Shown in pieces: positions 24,136 through 37,267 of a DNA stretch of 64,000 nt (positions are counted from its first letter, which is position 1; every line of letters starts with the position of its first letter). Location: NCBI RefSeq assembly GCF_000220395.1, contig NW_004085967.1:180876-244875 (forward strand), in the 5' to 3' direction. Below the pieces are notes generated by a model. That model saw nothing but the letters and a program-made list of their open reading frames with translations. It did not search any database and was not told the DNA's origin. The DNA comes from Ichthyophthirius multifiliis. Lineage: Eukaryota > Ciliophora > Oligohymenophorea > Hymenostomatida. Both the position numbers and the translations under genes were made by a program.

Positions 24136-27100
24136 ATGTAAAGAATTAAATTATATTTCTATAATTATTACACGAAATAGTTCTGTTTTTTAATCCATAA
24201 ATTCAAAAGAAATTAAATAATTAGCTTTATATTGATTTTTATTAATTTTTATTATAATGTTTCCTTAATATTTAATAAACGAGTTAATAAATAAATTTAA
24301 ATAATTGATTTAGATTTTTAGATTATGAATTAATTATTGAATTATGATAAATTTTTAATTTTTAATAATTTTCTTATGCGATAATATTTGTAAATACTTA
24401 TATTGTATTTGTTTTTCTTAGTAATTTGCATTTACTCCAAACATTTTAGTATATAAATAGCTTTTTAATTCAAATTTATAATTATTTAATTATTATTCCG
24501 TTTATTAACTTATCTTTAAAAGAAGAATAACTTACAATAATTAATATATACAATATAATAAATACTTTTTTAATTGGTTATTTTATAAAAGTTCATATAA
24601 TTTATTTTTTTAATATTATAAAAAAAATTCTAATTAATATATATATATATATATATATATATTATTAGTTTATTTATATATTTTTTTAAAGGAATAATAA
24701 TACAAATTCATGATTAGGACTTTAGCTTTATTTCAAAAGATTATTTATCTAAAAGAAGTTATATTAAATATGATATAATAATTACTACTTGTGAAGTTTT
24801 AAATATAATAATATTAAATAGAATTTCAAATTATTTATTTGATTTAACAATGTTTACAATTATAAACTTCTTAAAACTAATGAATATTATTAAATATAAT
24901 TACTTTAACTAAAGCGTTACTAATTTTCTATTTCTTTATTCGAATTTATTACTTATGTTTATTTCTTTTTTTTATTAGTATTGTAGTTTATTTAAGAACT
25001 AGAAAACATAATTATGATAATTTTTATTTTATTTCCTTTTTGTTTTGAAATTTCATTAAATATTCATAAATACCAATATAATTTAGAAAGAATAATTTAT
25101 TAATTTTAAAACAAAAATAACAAAAATATTGAATTCTTAGTTAAAAACTTACTAACATAGTTAAAAACTGAATATGAAGACTACATAATAAATAAAAATT
25201 CTTTGATTCTAGAACATTTATAAATTAACCATTTAAAGTTATGTGATAATTTTCGTACATGTTTTTGCTTTAAAAAAGTTTAAATAATATTTGTTATACA
25301 TATAATTTTTTTTAAAAAAAAAAAGTATTAAAACAGCATATTTAGTGAATAAAGAAGATAACATATAATATACTATATTTAGTAAGCATATAAATAAGAG
25401 TTTTATATAAACTAGCTATAAAAAAATAAACCTACTAGTAATATTTATGATGGAAAGCTAATATTAACATATATCACTTTTAATGCTGAAATAAAAGAAT
25501 CATAAATTTAATGCTTTATACAAATAATAAATACCCTATAAAAATACAAATTAAGCTATATTGATTAAAGCCATTTGGGAGAAATATATAATAATATAAA
25601 AAACATATTCGAAAGTAATCAATAAGCAGAGAAATATTCTTCTTAATCTTCTTTTACAACAGCTATAATATAATAGGAAAGGAAAGAATAAAAAACATTA
25701 AAAAGCCAAACATTTAAAATATGCTTAAACTTCGATTAATAACTAAATAATATTTAATAAAAATGTAATTAAGCTATTTTACAAAAGCAAAAACTATTAT
25801 TAAATTTATGTGTGGATTATATAGATTTATAAAAATTGTAAATATAATCATAAGAATATATTTAATTAAGAACTGAGATTTAGAATGAACTTATTTAATT
25901 ATGCAAAATATATTATAATTCTTAAAAATTGCAATATTATATTAATAAATATATATAGTTTTTAAGTTTTGATTTTGAAAATAAAATATTTAAAAAATTT
26001 CGAAATCATAAGCATGAAATTAATTTAGATTATACTATTTTCGAAAAAGATAATTGTATTGTTTATATTACTTTAATTGACTAAATTGGTACTGTAAAGA
26101 AAACTTAATCGAAATTTGAAAATATATTTGGATATGAAGAATCTTAAATTCTGAATTAAAAAATAAATTTGATTATTCCTTAGTCTATTAAAAAAGTACA
26201 TGATCAAATTCTTTAAAATTATATTAATAATCAAAAATAATAATAATTTATTAATAATGATTTTTTTAATCTTTTAATAGGATAACATTAGGATGGTTTT
26301 GCTGTGCCTATTTAGTTAGAATTTAGAAGTGTCCATCTTTTTAATGATTATGGGTTAATTGGACATATTAAAAAGATAAATAGTTAAAGCATGTTCGTTT
26401 TAACCTAAAGTTTGAATTTCCAAGCAGAAATTATATCAGAATAATTTTACAGGAATTTCTTAGAATAATATTCTTCTCAAAAAAACATAAAGAATATATA
26501 TTTAAATAGAATAATTCCAATATTAAATTATTTCTAGATGTAATCCACAATTAAAAAGAGCGAAGATTTAAATAAATAAATAATAAAAACAATTGCTTTT
26601 TTACCAAAAATAGATTTAAGAAAAACTAACTATAATTATAATTAGTCTTTATTTGAAATTTTGTAATTCAAAGATTTTTAAAATGAAATAAATAAATATG
26701 GAGTTACAAATTTCAATTTATATAATATTAAATTTAAGTATCACATAAAATAAAATAATTTTATTTCATATATTGTTATTGAAATAATTAATATGAAATT
26801 AATTTAAAATTCAGAAGAATAAATTAATGCATTATAATTAATTAAAAATTAATTAGAAAATTTTTTTAATATTAAATTTGATATAAAGAATGAAATTAAA
26901 TTTCTTTAAAATAAATATGATTAAAGTTATATAGATTATGAAAATACAAGTATTAATTTAACTTTTTTTTAAAAAATAATATATATAATATATTTATAAA
27001 GATAATATATTATAAAATGATTCTTAAAAGTCTTAAAGATAGAATTTTTTTTAATAGTTTTAATTGAATTTAAATTAATCTTTTTAAAAGAATTGCAGCT

Positions 27101-29536
27101 TTTCATTAATTTAAAGTAATAATATGGAAAATTAATAATTATTAGATTTTTGTAATCCTAATAATTTAAATAATCAATAATAAATAAATTAAAATGAAAT
27201 TAAATAAATTGATATTTAATAGTATATAAATTAAAATTTATAAGACAAATATTAAGAATTAATTAAATTTATTTAAGAAAAATCTCACGATACCTAATTT
27301 AAATTATCTAAAAATCACTCATAAACAACTAAAAGTTATATTTTGGAGTCCTAAAATAAATAAGAATAGGAAACAAATTAAGATATTGTAAAAATAGAAT
27401 AAGAATAAGAATAAGCAAGTGATATATAAACATTTAATGCATTATAATAAAAAAAATCAACATTAAAAAATATATAAATTGAAATTGAAGAATCAGCATT
27501 TTAAGATTAATTTTAAATTTAAAACGAAAATGATTCTTTAAATTATAAAGAGCATGTATCTTAAAATAATGATTCATATGAATATAGTGATTTTTAATAA
27601 AAAAAAGTTAGGGCGTAAAGTACAGTAAAAACAAATAATTCATATCATAATAATTAGAAAAATGCAATTTTAAGAAAGATATATTAAAAAAATAATGAAA
27701 TTATTATTAAATTTATAAATTTTTTTGGTTTTTTTTCTTTTGGAGTTATTTTGGGTCTAACAATACTTGTCTATTTAAAGATAGATATTTAAATGTATCA
27801 AATATAAAAAGATTTATATTATTTGCCTTGGGCAATTAATGTAAAATATTAAATTAGTATTATTTTAGCATATACTGGTTTTTAAAAATTGGTTGAAAAG
27901 GATATATTTCTAAATCTATCTTAGAATAAATAATATCAAAGTTAAATTATACATGAGAGACTTGTTTATTCTAATTAAAAATTAAATGAATTAATTTTTG
28001 ATTATGTAAATTCAGATAAAGAAACATAGTCTTATTTTTAATATATAAATTAATAAAAAACAGAATTTATTTTAGGAACTGATATTGTTGTAGTAAAAAT
28101 GTAAAAAGGTATATAATATTTGGATTATAATGAAGATTCAAAAGTAAGATTTGAAATTTCTTTAGGAATATTTCTTTAAATTCTTGCAAGTTATTTAAAC
28201 ATTCTTGTATTAAAATATGATTAAGAAAGAAACTTTTTATATCTTACAGGTATTTAATAAGATAATTATTCTAATATTATAAAAGAAATGAGCATTTTCC
28301 AATCTTTAGTTTAAGATTAAATAATTAATAATTTAGATTTCATTTTAAGTTAATCACTTGCATTATTTATTATTAATATATTAATTTTATTAATACTCAT
28401 ATCTATTTTACTTTTACTTTATTTTTATGTTTAAAAAAAAAGAGAAAACCTTCTTTAGTTATTTGCTACTATATAACCCAATCATTTATATTGTTTATTA
28501 AATCAATTACAGTTTTAAAAATTCTCTACAAAGAGTGTAAAAATATTAACGGAATAAAATAAAAAAAAAAAAGTAATTTCTAATACTAATAAACTTCCTA
28601 AATTCAATACAAAATTATTTATTCTTTTGATTTTTGTTTATGCTTTAATTATTGCTTAACCTACAATTAATTATTATGTTATTAATTCACTTTATAATGA
28701 ATCACATACAAATATAGATTTGATAAGTAAATAAAATATCATTAATATTTTATATTATTTTTTTATATAAAGCAAGTTTATATGAATTGAATTCTTAGTT
28801 TGCATCAAATATCTCAGTTAATTATTTTTACTTATCATTTATATTAATACCTGATTATCTTATATATAATTAAGTATATTATAAAAATAAATTTCTCGAA
28901 TTAAAAAATGAACTAAATTCTAAAGTTTAAATACTATAAAATAGAATAAAGAGGCTTGATGCAAATAATCATTTTCAATAAGAAAATTATGATTAATTTT
29001 TTAAAAAAGTCTTAAATGAAAATCTATGTGATACAATTTAAAAATTCCCATAATTTGTGAAAGAAAGCAACATAATAGATTATCATGAATGTATGAATAT
29101 ATAGAAAAGTTATTTATAATAAGGTTTTATTATAAGCGTAAATTATTTCTTGTATAACCTTTATAGTTTTTAAGATTTATATTAAATTTATGACAGTAAT
29201 GATTATGAAAAACTAGATAAAACTGCTATTATTTGGGAATAGTAATTAAATATAAGAGAATATGATAATTTTTTTATCATTCTTACTAAAACTATTAGTA
29301 TCCTAAAAGATTTTTTAATTAATATTATGAATTTGTATTTTGAATATATTACAAAAATTTAATTAATTTTATTATTCTTTCAAATTTTTTTCATAATCTT
29401 CATTTATTTCTTAGGTTGGCTAAAGTTTTGTTATAATGTTTAATAGTAGACGACTTAAACTAGATAATCTCTTACCATACTTACTGTAGATATTATATTG
29501 GAAAATTCTTATATTAATGCTTATTTAAATTCATGA
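24136..29536 (+). CDS. Large PAS-domain membrane protein
   Basis: A ciliate-type membrane protein with a central PAS sensor domain. The N-terminal part (start 24136 is tentative) has hydrophobic segments such as ILILYLFFLVICIYSKHFS. The PAS domain at about 26.05-26.4 kb reads IVYITLIDQIGTVKKTQSKF, FGYEESQILNQKINLIIPQ and QDGFAVPIQLEFRSVHLF. A long Gln/Glu-rich linker follows. The C-terminal half has four clear TM segments near 27.72, 28.36, 28.61 and 29.35 kb (for example LALFIINILILLILISILLL) and a short tail to TGA 29534-29536. TmcB/TmcC-like PAS proteins are organised similarly. The frame breaks near 25.01 kb (one base missing) and in the T7 run near 28.763 kb (one extra). A TA-rich intron near 24.6-24.69 kb is likely. 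Confidence 0.7.
24635..24662. repeat. (TA)n tract
   Basis: TA dinucleotide run of about 14 units, probably within an intron of the PAS gene since protein-like sequence resumes after the following TTATTAG. Confidence 0.7.
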
Positions 29537-30207
29537 ATTAATTTCTATTATATAATATATTTTTTATTTATATAAATTATAAATAGTTCTTACATTTTTT
29601 TTCATTAATTTATTGTTTTATAATAGTATAAAAATTATATATATATTAAATTCAATAGAATATTTAATTGGTTACTTGATGAATTATTAATTGCGCATAT
29701 CGTATTTTTATTTTTTATTTAAAAAACTCAATAAACAACAAAAAATTAATGAAAAAAAAATTGATAATTATTTTTGAAAAAAAAAAGTGAAAATAAAAAA
29801 AATAAAAAAGTTATATTTATTTCAAAGTATATAATAAAAATATATTGATTTATCATCTAATATTTATAGAGATTTTTATTAATTTTAGAGAAATCAATAA
29901 ATTAAAACATTTATAAATTTTGATTAATAGATATTATTTAAAATTGAATATATTATTTTATAAAAAAAAAAAAAAAATTATATAAGAAATAATTTATTAT
30001 TGATATTTTAGAAAAAAAATGAATGAAAAATGTCACAATTTAAAATAAAATATAACCTATTCTATCTTTATGTAATTTATATAAATTAAATAATTAAGAA
30101 AAATAGAATCAATAAATAAAATAAAAATACTTAAATTATAATAACAATTAAAATTAAGCAATTACAGATGCATTTATTTATTTTTATAAAAAATATAATT
30201 AGATTTA
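29537..30207. other. AT-rich spacer between convergent genes
   Basis: Low-complexity 3' flanks of the PAS gene and SmD2. No gene seen. Confidence 0.55.
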
Positions 30208-30519
30208 TCATTTATTTGGGTTTCTTAAAACAAATATTACTGAATCTCCTCTTAAAAACATTTTTGAATGATATCTTTCTTTTCTCATTGGTTTTGATTT
30301 TTATCCATGAGATCCTCTTGGAACTTCAGTCCACATTTCCAAAACATTTTCTAAAACCATATTCATGTGTCTATCAAATGCTCTTACTCTTGCTAATATT
30401 TTTCTATTATTTCTAAGTGCTATAAGTACTTAAGTATTTGCTTTAACAGCTTTAAAAAGCAAAGAAAATGGTCCTGTTGAAAAATTGTCTTCTGGTATTT
30501 TAGAAATTTCTTCGTCCAT
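30208..30519 (-). CDS. SNRPD2: Small nuclear ribonucleoprotein SmD2, 103 aa
   Basis: Core Sm-ring subunit of spliceosomal U snRNPs. The intronless ORF from ATG 30519 to TGA 30208-30210 shows both Sm motifs. Sm1 is [20 protein letters not shown] followed by [19 protein letters not shown]; Sm2 is [16 protein letters not shown]. Length and the linker ([13 protein letters not shown]) match SmD2 of other eukaryotes rather than SmD1, D3, B or E. The single TAA codon in the Sm1 motif is at a conserved Gln position, which supports the reassigned code. Highly confident. Confidence 0.97.
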
Positions 30520-30929
30520 ATATTTGTATAATTTATCTAATTTTTTTTAATATTATTAAAAAATATAAAATATAAAAATTATTTTAATTAATTTATATTC
30601 TTAATTTAAAATATTTAAATAATTATGTCTCTAAATAAATATAAATGTTTTGTTAATATAAAAAATATAAAAATTAAATATTTATTTTAATTTTTATATA
30701 ATTATTAAATAAATTAAAAATCATTAAAGAAGAACAATAATAAAATACAAGAAAAAATAAATTTATTAAACTTTAAAAAGGAATAAATCCTTAAAAATAT
30801 GTTAAAATTTAATATAATTATAATTGTTACAAAATTAAAAAAAAAAAAAAAATAATAATAAAAAAAAAATTAACATTAAAATAAATAATTTATCTGATAA
30901 TAAATATATTATAATTATTTAAAAAAAAA
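30520..30929. other. AT-rich spacer
   Basis: Contains long A and T homopolymers. It is the probable promoter side of SmD2; no coding signal. Confidence 0.55.
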
Positions 30930-32283
30930 TCATTATATTAATTATTGTTTTTATTCATCATCATATCTTTGATATTATTTTTTTTATTTTCTTATCATAA
31001 TGCTTAAATTAGTAGTATATATAATTATACAAATAGCTAAAAAAATAATAAATATTAAAATTAAATTAGTAATTAAAACATTATCATCATTTAATTTTTA
31101 TTCAATTAAGCTTTTATTTTATTTAGTATTTAATTATTTTTTTTATTTTGTTTAACTTATAATATTTTTTTAAATATTATCTATTTTCATTACGGTATCA
31201 ATTTACTATACATTTTCATTTTCTTAGTTTATTTAAAATTTTTATTAGATTTATTTAATTTAGTTTTATTCCTTTTTAAATTCTTATTTTAAATTTTATT
31301 TACTTATTTCATATTTTTATTAATCTTCATATTATTTTTTAATTAATTTAGTTTCTTGTATTACATTATTATTTTTTTCATTTTTATTATTTACTTTTTA
31401 TTATTATTAATTTATTATTTATTAAAATTTTTATTACTAATCTTATTAAGGTTTTTATTTTTAAGATAAATATTATTATTAATTATATTAATCTTATTTA
31501 TTCTTTTATGTTTATGCCTATTATGTTCCTTCTAATTTGGTTTATATAGATTCAAAATTTTATAATTCATTTATATTTTGAGATATTTATTCTGTTTATT
31601 TAATATGATATAATTCTTCTTATTACAAAATTTATTATTATTATTAAATTTCGTTTTCTAATTAAACAATTTCTTTATTATCTTTTTTAGATTTAATTTA
31701 ATTTAATTCAATTTAATTTGTTTCTTAAATTTATTATGGTATTTCTTTTATATTTTCATCAGTTTTAAATTATAATTAATTTTTATTTTGTTCTTCTACT
31801 TATTATTAAATTATCATAATTTAGTTTTAATCATCTTTTTATAAAAATTTATCACTTTTTAATTCTTTTTAATCATCCAATATTTATATTTAATCAATAA
31901 TCTATTTTTTTTTTGTTAATTTATTTTTAAGATATATTTATTTACTTTTATTGACTATAAATTGTTTTCAATATCTGAAATTAACTAACTTTTTATCGAC
32001 TGATTAACTAACTCTTCGATTGTATTTTAAAGGGTATCTATTTAAGAAGAGTTTTACATTTTTTCTTACTCTACTTCATTAAAAATTTGAGTAAGTACTT
32101 CTTTTTCAATTAAATTTATTAATTATCCTTGTTCATTATTTAATACTATTATTTTTTTTTGCTTTGTAATAAATATAAATAGTTTTTTAAAAAACATTTA
32201 TCTTGTTATTCATCAATAATATCTTATTGAAATGATATTTATGAAATTAAAACTATTATATATAGTAATTTATTAATTTCCAT
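30930..32283 (-). CDS. Signal peptide, Q/N-rich coiled coil and C-terminal TM protein
   Basis: ATG 32283 begins a probable signal peptide (MEINKLLYIIVLISQISFQQ). The body is about 380 residues of Gln/Asn/Lys/Glu-rich, probably coiled-coil sequence (KEVLTQIFNEVEQEKMQNSS; ELVNQSIKSQLISDIENNLQ). Near the C-terminus is one strong TM segment (VLITNLILIFIIFLAICIII) and a short charged tail to TGA 30930-30932. This topology suggests a type I membrane protein with an extended lumenal or surface domain. The N- and C-terminal frames differ at the A/T10 run 31905-31914, which must have one more base for continuity; a second small shift follows the signal region near 32.17 kb. The glutamine runs are coded largely by TAA, so standard-code ORF finding misses the gene. 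Function unknown. Confidence 0.6.
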
Positions 32284-32554
32284 TTTTTTAATTTTTTTTT
32301 TTTATTTATAAATAATACTTAATAGTTAAAATTTATTTAATATTGAATAAATTTTTTAAAAATATTTTTTTTAAATCTAATTTTTCAATTACATTTCATT
32401 ATTTATCAATATTTAAAAAAATTATGATTTTTTTAGAAAATTAATTGCTTTTCCATAATAAAAATATATCAATATAAATAGTTTTACATAATCAAATATA
32501 TATTTTATTTTATAAAAATTAAACTATAATAACTCATTTAATTATTTTAAGTAA

Positions 32555-33619
32555 ATGAAAATAAATAAATTAGGATCAATAATTATTCCTGATTAAATAT
32601 AGTTAATATACACTATAGATATTTTAAATTCTATATTGATTGTATGTTAGTCTAATAACGATAATATATGGATGTTAACAAAATAGCAAGATGACACATA
32701 CTTTGGAAATAATTTTTTTTTAGACTCAAAAAGTAAAATATTAGATATTATATAAGTATAATATGATAAAAATAGTGTATAATTATTAATTTCTTTTTAT
32801 GATGTATCAGTATAAAAAATTCTCTTAAAATAAAAATATGATTAAAATAAAAATAAAAATATTATTATTCTAGAATAGAAATAATATATAAGAAATGTTT
32901 AAGATGATATTTAAAATAGCATTTACAAATTTGCAATTATAGGAAAACATTTATTATTATTAAATTATAAAAATTAAATATAAATTTTAGAAAAAAATTC
33001 TTTTATTTAAAAAGTTTATAATAAAATTTAAACCATTAATATTTAAATTAAATATGCTTAATATGATTTAATTAACTAAACATTAATAATTATAGATTAA
33101 CTTTATAGCATTATAGTGTTAAATATTTAAAATTTTGATTTTTCTCCTTTTATTTGGAATAATCAAGAAGAATAAGAATATTTGAAAGATATATAAAAAA
33201 ATTAAATTTTAAAGTTTGATTTTGTATATTAATCTTAATATAATAACATCATATTTTACTATAGTACTAAAGATAATTCAATTGTTTAACTATTAATTAA
33301 CTTAAATAATAAAAGTATTAATTTATAAAAAATATATGAATTCAATGAATAAATTATTTAGATTTATGTTTTATAATAAAATTAAGATGATATGGAAAAT
33401 CAAAAAATTGCACTGGTTTTTCCTTATTAAATTTATGAATGTAATTTAGATTAGTAAATATTTAAATATATTTTAGAAAAAAATAAAGATTTAATACAAG
33501 CTTATAATTATAATTAATATTTTAAACTCTAAAATACTCATTTCGTACATGTTATTTAAAACGAAACTTAATTATTATATTAAAGCGAATTTATGGCTTT
33601 TGAAATTATTTATTAATGA
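32555..33619 (+). CDS. Hypothetical protein, 354 aa
   Basis: A continuous table-6 frame from ATG 32555 to TGA 33617-33619. The protein alternates short hydrophobic strands with polar loops (LNSILIVCQSNNDNIWMLTK; YKFAIIGKHLLLLNYKNQIQ; LYSIIVLNIQNFDFSPFIWN; NSIVQLLINLNNKSINLQKI), a pattern compatible with a beta-propeller. No classical signal peptide precedes it, and no family was recognised. Past the stop another plus-strand frame stays open to 34037, but that region reads better on the minus strand, so I end the gene here. Convergent with the ankyrin-DHHC gene. Confidence 0.55.
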
Positions 33620-35300
33620 GAAAGTAAATTAATTAAAATAAATATTTTAGTAAAGAAATAATGAATATTTTTAGAATGGATTATAAGTTTAAGTAATTAA
33701 AAAAATAAAAAATAGTGATAATTAATTTTCTATTAATAATAATTAAATTATTTATATAAAATTTGTTATTCTATTAAATCAATTTTTAAATAGTTAGGAT
33801 ATTAATAATCTAATTATTATTTGTATTAAAAACAAAAACCAAATTATTAGTCCATATTAATTTTTGAAGCACATAAAATAACAGTTTATGACTTATCAGC
33901 CATTTTTTTTAGCTTATATATTAAATGTTTGTTCATTACTTTCATTTATTTAGTTTTGTTAAAAATCATTTTAGTAAAAATTATATCTTTCAAAAGTAGT
34001 TTACTAAAAATATTTGTAAACTAAATATATAATATGAAAATAAGAGGAGCCCAAAAAAGCCAGCTTGTATATTAAGCAAATCCAAAAAAAATATATCTTA
34101 TAATAGAAAAATATTTAAGGCATTAAATATTATTTTATCCAATTTAAAATTTTTGATAAATTATTAAAAGCTTATATTCTAAGTTAAAATAACCCGTAAA
34201 AATAAATAACCCCTAAAAATAAAAAATAAAATTTTCACTCCTAACACAATTACTTATACATTATTTGCAAACTTCGCAATGTTTTGATTTTTTTGGTTTA
34301 AAAATTTTACATTCAATAAAAATTAAAAAATCATCTTTTTATTTGTTATCTAATAAAAAAGATAAGATTATAACTTTAATAATCTATATTTTTTATAAAT
34401 TTTTCTTGTATATGTGATATCGAAGCAAAAAATATAAATGTAAATGCTTAAAAACTTAGAGATGTTTAAATTAAGTAATAATAATATTTTTTTTATTATC
34501 TAAAAACGGAATAATAAATCAAATAAATAAAGATATCTTAGAAAATATTTAATTTTCTCTTTTATCTTATTATATATACAAGCATTTTTAACCAAATTTT
34601 TTTCTTCTAGCATTCTTTAATTTTTTTATTTTTTTTTTCAACCTTTTAACTCTAATTATCCATTTTATTTTTATCAGCACTTTTTAATAGTAATTTTTTT
34701 ACAATTCTTAAATTTCCTTCAATTACAGCTAAATTTAACTAAGTCATTCTTTAATTTTATTTAAAAAAAGATTCTTTTATATTATGTTTGTCATTTAGTT
34801 AAAAAATTTAAGATAATAAAAAGTTTAAACAAATTTCTGAATCTAAAAAGCAGAACAATGCAAAGGTTTAACATTTTTATAGTTTTACTATTCAAAAAAA
34901 ATATTTTAAACATTATTTTCATACATATATTTTTTCAATAAGCTTAAATAAATTTGTTTATTATTTTACACAACAGTATTTATTACTGATAATCAATTTA
35001 TTCTAGTATTATATTATACCAATTTTTTATTAAATATTAGATTGTTTCTATATTTCCTTTATAAGGAGTAGTGTAAAGGAGTATATACTTCTTTATTTTT
35101 CTTATTTATTAGTTTTTAACTTAAATTAAAAGAAATTTAATAATCAACATATTAATTATTTCCGGTGAATTTTCTTTTATTAAATTTTAAAAATACTTTT
35201 ACAATATATTTAATTAGCTGTTTATATAATTATAAAATATTTTAGGTTCCTTAATTATTCAATTTGTTATTTTCGGGTCTTATTTTTTTTCAAGTTATAT
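33620..35300 (-). pseudogene. Ankyrin/DHHC-palmitoyltransferase-like gene without the DHHC motif
   Basis: The minus strand encodes ankyrin-repeat sequence (TPLHYS and YKGNIETIQYLIKN at about 35.05 kb; MTQLNLAVIEGNLRIVKKLL at about 34.7 kb), then hydrophobic helices, then a zinc-finger DHHC-type region at 34230-34320 reading CKIFKPKKSKHCEVCKQCI directly joined to SNCVRSENFIFYF. Active enzymes have FDHHCPW between these two parts; here that segment is absent. More TM helices follow (YTSWLFWAPLIFILYIQF). Several single-base frame changes are needed to connect the domains. By family knowledge a protein lacking DHHC cannot palmitoylate. It is either a pseudogene or a non-catalytic paralog. Both ends are approximate; the C-terminal frame runs on into the convergent gene. 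Confidence 0.55.
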
Positions 35301-35383
35301 TAAAAAACATTATTTTAATTATATCTTTATATATTTGTTTTAATTTAAAATTATTATAAAATAAATCCTTAATTATTATTTAC

Positions 35384-36348
35384 ATGTAATAAAGACATTT
35401 TCCAAAAAAGTTATCGAATTTAATTGAGCTAAAAGATAGTTACGATGCATTTTTCTTTGATATGGACGGAGTTTTTGTAAAAATTAAAAATTAAAAAAAA
35501 ATAAAAAAAAATAAAGTGGAATGGATCTAAAAAATTAGAAAATGCTGTAAAATCATATAATATTCTAAAAAGTGAAGGAAAAAAATGTTTTTTCATAACA
35601 AATAATAGTAGTTAATCGCGTTAAACATATGTTGAAAAATTAAAAAAATACTAAATTGAAACTGAAAATGATAAGGTATTTTCAAAAAATTATTAAAAAA
35701 ATAATTAAAAATAAAAAAAAGGTGTTTGCGGCATCAAATATAGCAGCATGTTATATAAAAGAAAAACTTCCTTTGGTAAAAAAATGTTATGTAGTAGGTA
35801 TGTCCGGAATATGCGAAGAGTTATAAAATTATGGAATTGAATATATTTGGAGTAATGATATTCACAGCAAAAATAAATTAATGAGTCCAGATGAATTCAA
35901 TAATTTAGAATTAGACAAAGAAGTAGGAGCAGTAGTAGTAGGAATTGATTATGAATTAAATTATTTCAAAATGGCTTGTGCAAGCAGTTATATATAGTAA
36001 GGATGTTATTTTATTGCTACCAATGAAGATAAATATATTATGGTTGGAGATAAAAAAATGCCTGGAGGTGGTACTATTGTTAATGCAATTGCTACTGCAA
36101 CTGATTAAAAACCTATTGTGACAGGAAAGCCTAATCCTTTTGTTATTTAACTACTTTGCGAATAACATAATATTGATAGATCTAAGGCCTTGATGATAGG
36201 AGATAATTTAGAAACTGATATTTAACTTGGATAAAATGCAGGACTTGATACTTTTTTGGTTTTAACGGGTGTTACTAATTTAGATAAATTAAAACATAAT
36301 TATGATAATTAATTAGTTATTCCTAATTATTATGCTGATACTGCATGA
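35384..36348 (+). CDS. HAD phosphatase, phosphoglycolate/4-nitrophenyl phosphatase type, 292 aa
   Basis: Haloacid-dehalogenase hydrolase of the class that dephosphorylates 2-phosphoglycolate and related small phosphates, probably cytosolic. Exons 35384-35476, 35517-35675 and 35722-36348 (introns of 40 and 46 bp, both phase 0) give 293 codons. HAD motif I is FFFDMDGVFWNG with the nucleophile Asp. Motif II is KCFFITNNSSQSR. Motif III/IV covers TGKPNPFVIQLL and ALMIGDNLETDIQLGQNAGLD. The cap region includes VGAVVVGIDYELNYFKMA and CYFIATNEDKYIM, typical of PGP/PDXP rather than sugar phosphatases. The first intron immediately follows the motif I core. The exact substrate cannot be told from sequence. 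Confidence 0.93.
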
Positions 36349-37267
36349 AATAAAACTTTAAATAATTATTTTATTTTATTTTTTAAAAATTTATTTAATG
36401 AAAAATTATAATAGTATTTTTTTAATTAATTATATTTTACTAAATATCTTATAAGATTTATATATACAAAATCCAATTGATGTTTGAAATAACTTGTTTT
36501 TAACTTAATTTATTTCTATAAATTTTTATATTCAATACTATAAAATATTTAAATATATATCATATAAATTTAATCATTATCAGAATAATTATTTTTAAAA
36601 TCAATATTATTAATTAAATTCATATTAAATATTTAAAATAAAGTTTTATATTTTTAGAGACATATTATTGTTTAATTCTTATTAAACCAGAGTTACGTTT
36701 CAACAATATTCAAATATTTATTCTATATTATTATATATGCCCGATAATTTATTACTCTAAATCACACTTATATTTTTTTAAAATCATTTTTATTATAAAT
36801 TATTTAAAATATATGCATTTAAATTTAATTATTACTATAAAATAATAAACCTGCCTTATTAATTATTTGGTATTTTTTTATTGATTCTATACGGTTTTAA
36901 AAATTATATTTATCTATATAATAATATTTTAATTAATTGAATCATACATAATATTCAACTGCTTTAATATATAACTTTAAAAGGACGTTTATTATTTAAT
37001 TCACTTTATTTTTATACTGTAAAATAAATTATCGTATTTTAGTAAAAATATTTGTACTGCTTTTTTTTTAGAAATATGAATTTTATATAGTTGAATTAAA
37101 TATCAAATTTTTAAGTTAAGATTGTTATATTAATTAATAAAAAAATAGTGTAAATTAATTTTTTTGTAAAATAAAATTATTAAAAAAATTATATATTTTG
37201 ATGATATGTATTTAATGTTATTTATAAATTTTTAACATAATTGATTATTTATATATTAAATGTAAAA
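36349..37267. other. AT-rich spacer, possible decayed minus-strand coding
   Basis: Mostly low complexity. On the minus strand, short TPR-like fragments (NVLLKLYIKAVEYY near 36.95 kb; NQQKNTKQLIRQVYYF near 36.85 kb) lie in shifting frames. They are too weak to call a gene. Confidence 0.35.

Noticed and set aside
15400..31920. Programmed ribosomal frameshifting as in Euplotes
   Set aside because: The shifts occur in both directions and in varied contexts, and include C and T runs, so no common slippery site exists.
33615..34037. Plus-strand frame continuing the 354-aa gene after its stop (with a possible TM segment)
   Set aside because: The minus strand here encodes the C-terminal TM part of the ankyrin-DHHC-like protein; with TAA and TAG sense, antisense frames stay open by chance. 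Not fully excluded.
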